This document shows positions 1 to 5,035 of a DNA stretch of 5,035 nucleotides, piece after piece; the first letter of the stretch is position 1; each line of letters starts with the position of its first letter. The notes beneath the pieces were generated by a model, which searched no databases, was not told the DNA's origin, and saw only the letters and a program-made list of their open reading frames with translations. Position numbers and translations under genes: made by a program. The stretch covers positions 1 through 5,035 of the forward strand of contig PKWK01000236.1 of the NCBI GenBank assembly GCA_003133205.1, given 5' to 3'. Origin of the DNA: Granulicella sp. (lineage in GTDB: Bacteria > Acidobacteriota > Terriglobia > Terriglobales > Acidobacteriaceae).

Positions 1-1731
1 GACGGCGACTTCCAGACCTACAAGGCGAAGGATGGGGCTTATCTGCGGAAGCACTTCTTTGGGGAGTATCCCGAGCTGCTGGAGTTGGTGAAGGACTACA
101 CGGATGACCAGTTGATCCATCTGCACCGTGGCGGGCACGATCCGGTGAAGGTATACAACGCGTACAAGCGGGCGATCGAGCACAAGGGCGGGCCGACGGT
201 GGTGCTGGCCATGACGGTGAAGGGCTTCGGGATGGCGTCGGCGGAGTCGCGCAATGCGACCCACTCCGAGAAGAAAATGACCGACGACCAGTTGGCGGCG
301 TTTGTGAAGCGGTTCAAGATTCCGATTCCGGAGAAGGCGGCGATGCAGGGGACGCCGTACCGGCCGCCGCAGGACTCGCCGGAGATGGTTTATATGCAGG
401 AACGGCGGCGCGTGTTGGGCGGGTATATGCCGACGCGGTCGGTTCCGGCGATCGACTTCAAGGCTCCCGAGTTGGGGTTCTTCAGCGAGTGGACGGCGGG
501 GTCGAAGGGACGCGCGGTCTCGACGACGATGGGATTTGTATCGATATTGCGTGGGCTGCTGAAGGACCCAGGTGTAGGCAAGCTGGTGGTGCCGATTGTG
601 CCGGACGAGGGACGGACGTTCGGATTGGAGTCGGTGATCCGGCAGGTGGGCATCTACGCGCCGGAGGGACAAAGGTACACGCCGCACGACAAGGACATGC
701 TGCTGTTCTACCGCGAGGAGCAGGACGGGCAGATTCTGGAAGAAGGGATTACCGAGGCTGGATCGATGGCGTCGTTCACGGCGGCGGGCCAGTCGTACTC
801 GACCTTCAAAGTTCCGATGATTCCCTTCTACATGTACTACTCGATGTTCGGGTTCCAGAGGATCGGGGACATGGCGTGGGCGTTTGCGGACGCTCGCGGC
901 AAGGGCTTCCTGATGGGCGGGACTGCCGGCAGAACCACAATGCTGGGTGAGGGGCTGCAGCACCAGGACGGGCATAGTCATCTGCTGGCTAGCACGATTC
1001 CGACCTGCGTCAGCTATGATCCGGCATTTGTGTATGAGCTTGCGGTGGTGCTGCAGGACGGCATCAAGCGGATGTATGAGAAGGGCGACGAATGCTTCTA
1101 CTACATCACCATGTACAACGAGGACTATGCGATGCCGGTGATGCCGGAGGGATGCGCGGAGGGGATTCTGAAGGGGATCTACAAGTTCCGCGCGGCTGCG
1201 AATGGGGAGGCTACGGTGCAGTTGTTTGGCTCGGGTCCGATCCTGAACGAGGTGCTGCGGGCGCAGGAGATTCTGGCGGAGAAGTACCAGATCGCCGCGG
1301 ATGTGTGGAGCGTGACCAGCTATACCGAGCTACGGCGCGAGGCGATCGCGACCGAGCGTTGGAACCGGCTGCATCCGGCAGAGCCGGAGCGGAAGACGTA
1401 CATCGAGACCGCGCTCGAAGGTGCGAAGGGACCGATCATCGCGGCCAGCGATTATATGAAATCGCTGCCGGATGTGCTGGCTCCCTGGTTAGTCAATCGG
1501 GGGCCGCAGGCCGACGGCAAGTGCAGGCTGGTTACGCTGGGGACCGATGGCTTCGGGCGCAGCGATAATCGCGAGCATCTGCGGCGGCACTTCGAGGTGA
1601 ATGCGGAGTCGATTGCGGGAGCAACGCTGTCGCGACTGGCGCGCGATGGGAAGATCAAGGGTAAGAAGGCTCAGGCTGCATTGGCGGAGCTGGGGCTCGA
1701 TGTCGAGGCCCGGGACCCGGCGCGGGTATGA
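1..1731 (+). CDS. aceE: Pyruvate dehydrogenase E1 component, homodimeric type (5'-partial)
   Basis: Decarboxylates pyruvate with thiamine diphosphate and acetylates the lipoyl group of E2 in the cytoplasmic pyruvate dehydrogenase complex. The reading frame is open from base 1, so the ATG at 85 is internal. About 576 residues of a family near 890 are present, and roughly 310 N-terminal residues, including the GDG...N cofactor motif, lie upstream. Similarity to E. coli AceE (from memory) is continuous: DGDFQTYKAKDGAY at the left edge, the active-site loop histidine in ATHSEKKM (codon 262-264), DEGRTFGLE, QILEEGITE with the expected activating glutamate (about 730-756), MIPFYMYYSMFGFQRIGD, GEGLQHQDGHSH with catalytic-region histidines (about 946-981), VTSYTELRRE, and the C-terminal LGTDGFGRSDNREHLRRHFE. 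No frameshift or lost key residue is visible. The stop overlaps the next start. A heterotetrameric E1 is excluded because the transketolase-like middle and C-terminal domains are on one chain. Confidence 0.97.
   Translation, partial: DGDFQTYKAKDGAYLRKHFFGEYPELLELVKDYTDDQLIHLHRGGHDPVKVYNAYKRAIEHKGGPTVVLAMTVKGFGMASAESRNATHSEKKMTDDQLAAFVKRFKIPIPEKAAMQGTPYRPPQDSPEMVYMQERRRVLGGYMPTRSVPAIDFKAPELGFFSEWTAGSKGRAVSTTMGFVSILRGLLKDPGVGKLVVPIVPDEGRTFGLESVIRQVGIYAPEGQRYTPHDKDMLLFYREEQDGQILEEGITEAGSMASFTAAGQSYSTFKVPMIPFYMYYSMFGFQRIGDMAWAFADARGKGFLMGGTAGRTTMLGEGLQHQDGHSHLLASTIPTCVSYDPAFVYELAVVLQDGIKRMYEKGDECFYYITMYNEDYAMPVMPEGCAEGILKGIYKFRAAANGEATVQLFGSGPILNEVLRAQEILAEKYQIAADVWSVTSYTELRREAIATERWNRLHPAEPERKTYIETALEGAKGPIIAASDYMKSLPDVLAPWLVNRGPQADGKCRLVTLGTDGFGRSDNREHLRRHFEVNAESIAGATLSRLARDGKIKGKKAQAALAELGLDVEARDPARV
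1728..1731 (+). promoter_or_regulatory. ATGA stop/start overlap coupling aceE to the E1-alpha-like gene
   Basis: The aceE stop TGA (1729-1731) overlaps the ATG at 1728-1730, and a second in-frame ATG follows at 1731-1733. Upstream bases are GC-rich without a clear GGAGG. This arrangement usually means that ribosomes ending the first gene start the second. It implies co-transcription and a roughly linked production of the two proteins; this is inferred, not shown. Confidence 0.8.
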
Positions 1732-2636
1732 TGGCAGAGGGAGCGGACGCAGGAGCCGCATGGGAAAATCCGCTGATTCCAAATGCGCGGTTGCGGCAGA
1801 TTTATCTGGCGATGACGCGGGCTCGGATGCTTGCGCGTACGCTGCCTGCTCGACGGGGCGATAGAGGCACTTCGGGGCTTGAGGCCTGCCTGGTGAGTGC
1901 CGCGGTGGACCTGGAGCCGGGCGACCTGGTGAGCGATGCGCTCTCGGGCCGCGTGGTGGAGTTTCTTCGCGGAGCGGCGCTGGGCGAGGGGCTGCGGCCG
2001 GGGGTGGCCACGAAGAAGCGCGGCATGGTCGCGGATTGCGGATCGGCGGCACGACTGCCCGCTGGTGCTGGCGTTGTGGAGCGGATTTGGGCGGCGCTTG
2101 GGGCGGCTGCGGCGTTGAAGGCTGAGGCGGCGCGGGCGAAGAGTGAGGCCGAGGCAGCGGGTTCGAAAGCGAAACAGAAGGGCGTGGTGGTGGTGTACGC
2201 GCTTCCGGGCGAGGTGCCTCCGGCGCTTTGGCGGAAGGCGCTGACGTTTGCCCGGGAAAAGGAACTGCCCGTGCTGTTTGTGGTGCTGCCGCCTGCGTTG
2301 GCTAAGGGCAAGGCGGCGAGGATGGGTCAGGTGAGCGCGCTGGCGCTGGGTTGCGGCGTGCCGGGAATTCCCGTGGACGCGGACGACGCGGTGGCGATCT
2401 ACCGCGTGGCACAGGAGTCGATCGGGCATGCTCGCATCGGCGGCGGGACCGCGTTGATGGAGTGCGTGCCGTTTGTGGTCGCAGGCGCTGTGGGCAAGGG
2501 CGGCCGGACGGCCGACGCGATTGCGGTGCTGGAGAGTTACTTGCTGGAACGCCACGTTGCGACCCGTTCGTGGATAGAGCGAGAGGCCAAGTCGTTCGCG
2601 AAGCGACTCGCGATCGAAAACACGGCATCCAAGTAG
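1728..2636 (+). CDS. Degenerate 2-oxo-acid dehydrogenase E1-alpha-like protein, probable pseudoenzyme
   Basis: A 302-residue soluble protein with no signal peptide or membrane segment. The N-terminus (about 18-80; LRQIYLAMTRARMLARTL, then GLEACLVSAAVDLEPGDLV) matches the opening helices and the G-x-EA...L-x-P-x-D pattern of E1-alpha chains. GAGVVERIWAALGAAAALK (113-131) fits the helix before the cofactor motif. ALTFAREKELPVLFVV (171-186) fits the stretch leading to the Asn of that motif. VPGIPVDADDAVAIYRVAQE (211-230) fits the conserved G(I/V)PG-x-x-VDG-x-D segment. The C-terminus (263-294) resembles the E1-alpha tail. Odd points: the expected GDG reads ALPGE (158-162), the expected NN reads LPP (187-189), the HR-x-H segment reads ALSG (71-74), and the HRGHS region is missing. 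An Ala/Lys/Glu-rich helix (about 127-151) sits in between. Catalysis therefore seems unlikely, and a structural or regulatory role with AceE is inference. ATG 1728 or 1731 could start; no strong Shine-Dalgarno is visible, which fits translational coupling. Confidence 0.82.
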   Translation: MMAEGADAGAAWENPLIPNARLRQIYLAMTRARMLARTLPARRGDRGTSGLEACLVSAAVDLEPGDLVSDALSGRVVEFLRGAALGEGLRPGVATKKRGMVADCGSAARLPAGAGVVERIWAALGAAAALKAEAARAKSEAEAAGSKAKQKGVVVVYALPGEVPPALWRKALTFAREKELPVLFVVLPPALAKGKAARMGQVSALALGCGVPGIPVDADDAVAIYRVAQESIGHARIGGGTALMECVPFVVAGAVGKGGRTADAIAVLESYLLERHVATRSWIEREAKSFAKRLAIENTASK

Positions 2637-2763
2637 AACGTAGCGTGAGTTTCGAATAGGGCGTTCCCCGCCCTGACGTGCGGAACGCAGGAAGGTGCTG
2701 AAAAAGTCCGATTGGGTGCTCGAGCTAAACGACTGGTGCCTGCGCAGTTACACTGGAGAGGTG
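2637..2763 (+). other. Intergenic leader with two competing inverted repeats
   Basis: These 127 bases separate the E1-alpha-like gene from the Wzi-like gene. Two overlapping perfect inverted repeats are visible. AGGGCG (2658-2663) pairs with CGCCCT (2669-2674) around a 5-base loop. GCGTTCC (2661-2667) pairs with GGAACGC (2682-2688) around a 14-base loop. They share bases 2661-2663 and part of the first loop, so they cannot form together. Neither is followed by a T-run, so a classical intrinsic terminator is not supported. I see no convincing -35/-10 pair. A promoter for the downstream gene is expected here or further upstream but cannot be placed. Confidence 0.5.
2755..2760 (+). promoter_or_regulatory. 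Ribosome binding site deciding the Wzi-like start
   Basis: GGAGAG lies before ATG 2764, with 5 bases between GGAG and the start. This supports ATG 2764 over the GTG at 2695, which has only AGGAAG (2689-2694) directly abutting it and would put 23 charged or polar residues before the signal peptide. GTG 2782, with GGAG at 2771-2774, is a second possible start and would also leave an intact signal peptide. Confidence 0.55.
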
Positions 2764-2859
2764 ATGGACCGGAGTCTCGAGGTGCGAGTGCGGACTGGAA
2801 TTCGGCTGTTGTTGGTTGGCGTTGCGAGTTTGGGGATGGGTTTGGGGACCGCGCGGGCC
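2764..2859 (+). other. Signal peptide of the Wzi-like protein
   Basis: Encodes a basic n-region, a Leu/Val/Gly-rich core of about 16 residues and an A-x-A cleavage site (ARA, followed by AEAAP). A Sec/SPI signal is expected. No lipobox cysteine follows the core, so it is not a lipoprotein signal. Confidence 0.75.
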
Positions 2860-4824
2860 GCGGAGGCAGCACCGCAGCAGGCTACCAATCCGCAGACGGC
2901 CGACCCGCAGACGACGAATCCGCAAACTGCAATGCCAGCACCGGCTCCGGCAACTGCTCCGGTCGAGGCCACTCCGACGCCAACTCCTGAGAGCCAGGAC
3001 AAGATCGAGTCGCGGCCGGCCTATCGGCAGCAGCCTGCGGGCCCGTCGCAGCCCGCGCCCCAGTCGCAGCCCACGCCGCAGACAATGCCGGTGCCGCAGC
3101 AGGCTCCCCCGCCGGTGGTGACCCCTGCGCCACCCACGCCACAGACTCCGTACACGGCGATGCCTGCGTATGGGCCGCCCGACTTGAAGGTCCATACACC
3201 GGGAGATCCGCTTGGCAGCACCTATATTCCGGTGGATAGCTGGGTGTACACGGCGATGATGCGGCTGTACTCGATGGGGTATCTGGACACGATGTATCTG
3301 TCGATGCGACCGTATACACGGCGCAGCGCGCTACACATGCTGCAGAAGTCGGAGGACGCGATTCTGTCGAGCGACGACGGGCAGGCGCAGGAGATTCTCT
3401 CGGCGCTGTTGAACGAGTTGACCGACGAGGGCATTACCGACCATACGATTGCGGGAACGGCGCGCGGCACGGTGTACGGCCTGCAGTCGGTGTACACGCG
3501 GGTGATGGGGGTTTCGGGCTCCATCCTGCAGGACAGCTTTCACCTGGGGCAGACGTTTTTCAACGACTATGGACGACCGAACGAGCCGGGATTCAACAAC
3601 ATTACCGGGTTTTCGACGCTGAATGAGCAGGGGCCATTCTCGCTGTATGTGCGGGGTGAGTACCAGCATGCGCCGAGCGGGCCGGGGTACTCGCAGGCAC
3701 TGTCCGGGCGGCTTTCTGCGCTCGAGCAGATCCCGTTTGCGCCACCGAATCAGCCGCAGGCGACCATTCCGACGGGACCGATTGCGGGACAGAATCCGTT
3801 TCGGCTGGTGGAGGCGACGCTGTCGTACCACATCCTCGGGCATGAGATCTCGGCAGGAAAATCGGATGCGTGGCTGGGACCGGGAATGGGCGGCGCGATG
3901 GCCTGGTCGAACAATGCCGAGAACATCTACTCCTTCCGAATCAACCGGGTCGAGCCTCTGTCGATTCCGTACCTCTCGAAACTGCTGGGGCCGGTGCGGT
4001 ACGACTTTTTCTATGGAAGCCTGAAGGGCCACACAGCGCCGAACAACGATTACGTTCACTCGGAGATGTTCTCGTTCCAGCCAACGCGGGACTTCCAGTT
4101 CGGCTTCCAGAGGACGATTATCTTTGGCGGCGCGGGTCATGAGCCAGTTACGATGCATACGTTCTTGAAGGGATTCTTCAGCGTCAACGACACGACGTCC
4201 GATGTGAAGCATTCCAGAGAGGACCCCGGGGCGCGCTTTTCGGACTTCAGCTTTTCCTACCGCCTGCCTTTTGTTCGCAACTATCTGACCCTGTATGCGG
4301 ACTCGGAGACGCATGACGATGTGACCCCGATTTCGGCGCCGCGGCGCGCCGGCTATCGCCCGGGAATCTTTCTCTCGCAATTTCCCGGCGCCAAGCGGCT
4401 CGATCTGAGAGTGGAAGGAATCTCGACCGACTGCGTCACGCTGGTCTGCCAGAACGGCGACAACGAGTACACCGAGACGATCCAGAAGCAGGGATACACC
4501 AACAAGGGCCTCATTCTGGGCGACTGGATTGGGCGCGAGGCCAAGGGCGGACAAGCTTGGATGACGTATCACCTGTCGGGCAATGAGTGGGTGCAGGTGT
4601 CGTATCTGAACAAGAAGACGCCGAAGGACTTTATCGCGGGCGGGACGACTCAGAATCAGTTCCGGGTGGCGGTGGTGAAGCGGATCGGGCCGGATGTCGA
4701 GATCAATGGTTGGTTCCAGCATGAGAGCTGGAAGGCTCCGATCTATATGACCGGGGGGCAGAGCAATAATACTGTGACAGTACAGGTTACGTTCTTTCCG
4801 AAGCTGCGGACGAGCGGGCCATAG
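2764..4824 (+). CDS. Capsule assembly Wzi family outer-membrane protein
   Basis: A predicted exported protein of 686 residues from ATG 2764. The first 32 residues form a signal peptide: a basic n-region (R3, R8, R10, R14), a hydrophobic core IRLLLVGVASLGMGLG, and an A-R-A cleavage site near 32. Residues about 35-140 are a low-complexity Pro/Gln/Ala/Thr linker, opening with three (N/D)PQT repeats. The conserved body starts near 152 with STYIPVDSWVY...LYSMGYLDTMYLSMRPYTR, a pattern I associate with acidobacterial proteins annotated as Wzi family. It is followed by alternating aromatic strands (SLYVRGEYQ, YDFFYGSL, FQFGFQRTIIFGG, FSFSYRLPF, EINGWFQHE) and ends in a barrel-closing strand VTVQVTFF near the C-terminus. 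Family knowledge: E. coli Wzi is an outer-membrane beta-barrel lectin that anchors K30 capsule. Binding of polysaccharide here is inference. It is longer than E. coli Wzi, mainly through the linker. The nucleotide-sugar gene converging from the right supports a surface-polysaccharide context. Confidence 0.83.
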   Translation: MDRSLEVRVRTGIRLLLVGVASLGMGLGTARAAEAAPQQATNPQTADPQTTNPQTAMPAPAPATAPVEATPTPTPESQDKIESRPAYRQQPAGPSQPAPQSQPTPQTMPVPQQAPPPVVTPAPPTPQTPYTAMPAYGPPDLKVHTPGDPLGSTYIPVDSWVYTAMMRLYSMGYLDTMYLSMRPYTRRSALHMLQKSEDAILSSDDGQAQEILSALLNELTDEGITDHTIAGTARGTVYGLQSVYTRVMGVSGSILQDSFHLGQTFFNDYGRPNEPGFNNITGFSTLNEQGPFSLYVRGEYQHAPSGPGYSQALSGRLSALEQIPFAPPNQPQATIPTGPIAGQNPFRLVEATLSYHILGHEISAGKSDAWLGPGMGGAMAWSNNAENIYSFRINRVEPLSIPYLSKLLGPVRYDFFYGSLKGHTAPNNDYVHSEMFSFQPTRDFQFGFQRTIIFGGAGHEPVTMHTFLKGFFSVNDTTSDVKHSREDPGARFSDFSFSYRLPFVRNYLTLYADSETHDDVTPISAPRRAGYRPGIFLSQFPGAKRLDLRVEGISTDCVTLVCQNGDNEYTETIQKQGYTNKGLILGDWIGREAKGGQAWMTYHLSGNEWVQVSYLNKKTPKDFIAGGTTQNQFRVAVVKRIGPDVEINGWFQHESWKAPIYMTGGQSNNTVTVQVTFFPKLRTSGP
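2887..2931 (+). repeat. Three tandem 15-bp units encoding (N/D)PQT(A/T)
   Basis: Units at 2887-2901, 2902-2916 and 2917-2931 read NPQTA, DPQTT and NPQTA in frame. The first two differ at few bases, and the third has silent changes (CAA ACT for CAG ACG). This looks like expansion by slippage or duplication followed by drift, at the start of the Pro/Gln-rich linker. Confidence 0.8.
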
Positions 4825-4847
4825 GGCTCGACGGGCGGAAAAGGCAA

Positions 4848-4880
4848 CCCACCCTTTGCGGTGAAGCTGCAAAGGATGGG
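4848..4880 (-). terminator. Hairpin terminator in the convergent intergenic region
   Basis: CCCACCCTTTGC (4848-4859) and GCAAAGGATGGG (4869-4880) form a 12-bp stem around a 9-base loop. The single non-complementary position is a C-A mismatch in plus-strand RNA but a G-U wobble in minus-strand RNA. On the minus strand the stem is followed by TTGCCTTTTCC, a modest T-rich tail (TTTT at 4842-4839). On the plus strand no T-run follows. The structure therefore best fits termination of the minus-strand gene ending at 4911. It may also slow plus-strand transcripts of the Wzi-like gene. Confidence 0.65.
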
Positions 4881-4910
4881 CCACCCGCTACTGTCACGCG
4901 CGGAGTGCCG

Positions 4911-5035
4911 CTACTTCGATTCCGCGGCGATGCAGGATTGGAAGTAGGCGAGGGATTTTTCGAGGCCTTGGCGGAGGGAGATTTTCGGCTCCCAGTTGAG
5001 CAGGGTGCGGGCCTTGGTGATGTCGGGGCGGCGGC
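4911..5035 (-). CDS. C-terminus of an extended-SDR nucleotide-sugar enzyme, probably UDP-glucuronate decarboxylase (partial)
   Basis: Only the last 40 codons, the stop (TAG, complement of 4911-4913) and two bases of a further codon are in the window; the gene continues past the right edge. The peptide begins RRPDITKARTLLNWEPKISL and goes on to a helix ending LEKSLAYFQ. This is the characteristic tail of extended short-chain dehydrogenases acting on nucleotide sugars: R-x-PDI-x-KA-x-x-LL-x-WEP-x-(V/I)-x-L-x-x-GL-x-x-(T/S)-x-x-YF. UDP-xylose synthase (UDP-glucuronate decarboxylase) proteins carry this form most closely in my memory, but UDP-glucose/UDP-glucuronate epimerases and dTDP-glucose dehydratases have related tails. 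The NAD-binding fold and Y-x-x-x-K site are outside the window, so the exact substrate is open. It converges on the Wzi-like gene with an 86-base gap. Confidence 0.85.
   Translation of the reverse strand, partial: RRPDITKARTLLNWEPKISLRQGLEKSLAYFQSCIAAESK

Noticed and set aside
489..950. 153-codon plus-strand frame inside aceE, and similar ones at 947-1141 and 1092-1568
   Set aside because: They are out-of-frame shadows of aceE, which is conserved without interruption through the same bases. They are not evidence of a frameshift.
2100..2185. Ala-rich segment as a lipoyl-domain linker of an E2 protein
   Set aside because: There is no lipoyl-lysine motif (DKA-type) and no E2 catalytic HxxxD motif, and the flanking sequence matches E1-alpha chains instead.
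1671..2555. 294-codon minus-strand open frame opposite the E1-alpha-like gene
   Set aside because: The composition is Arg/His/Ala/Ser-rich as expected of a shadow frame, no domain is visible, and the plus strand reads as a recognisable E1-alpha relative.
2658..2674. AGGGCG/CGCCCT hairpin as a terminator of the aceE operon
   Set aside because: The stem is only 6 bp and is followed by GACGTGCGG, with no T-run, so intrinsic termination is not supported.
2726..2754. Possible promoter with TACACT (2749-2754) as -10 before the Wzi-like gene
   Set aside because: The -10 matches only 4 of 6 bases, no good -35 sits at 16-18 bases upstream, and the start point would fall on the preferred start codon.
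3331..4884. 517-codon minus-strand open frame opposite the Wzi-like gene
   Set aside because: Its product is Arg/His/Leu-rich with no recognisable motif, and it lies antisense to a well-supported gene. High GC third positions on the coding strand keep stops out of the opposite frame. It would also read through the convergent hairpin.

Overview
The window looks like chromosomal DNA from a high-GC Gram-negative bacterium, most likely Acidobacteriota of the Terriglobia/Acidobacteriaceae type. That placement is inferred from the protein styles (a homodimeric pyruvate dehydrogenase E1 and a Pro/Gln-rich Wzi-type outer-membrane protein with an acidobacterial look) and the G/C-rich third codon positions. 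No marker gene proves it. Coding density is high: three genes on the plus strand and the tail of a fourth on the minus strand.

Left part (1-2636): the C-terminal two thirds of aceE, the homodimeric E1 of the pyruvate dehydrogenase complex, is followed through an ATGA stop/start overlap by a 302-codon gene. That gene's product aligns by eye along its length with the alpha subunit of the other, heterotetrameric class of 2-oxo-acid dehydrogenase E1. However, the thiamine-diphosphate/Mg motif and the active-site histidine segments have been replaced or lost, so it reads as a pseudoenzyme. A degenerate E1-alpha relative translationally coupled to a homodimeric E1, in the place where many proteobacteria carry aceF, is the most unusual thing in the window. 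It could be a structural or regulatory partner of AceE.

Middle and right part (2637-4824): a 127-base intergenic leader with two competing inverted repeats precedes a secreted outer-membrane protein of the capsule-assembly Wzi family. It has a signal peptide, a long Pro/Gln/Ala/Thr-rich linker and a beta-barrel-like domain ending in a typical outer-membrane C-terminal strand.

Right edge (4825-5035): an 86-base convergent intergenic region holds a strong 12-bp hairpin, best read as the terminator of the minus-strand gene. The last 125 bases encode, on the minus strand, the C-terminus of an extended-SDR nucleotide-sugar enzyme, probably UDP-glucuronate decarboxylase or a close relative. The Wzi-like protein and the nucleotide-sugar enzyme suggest that the right half borders a surface-polysaccharide region, functionally unrelated to the pyruvate dehydrogenase pair on the left.
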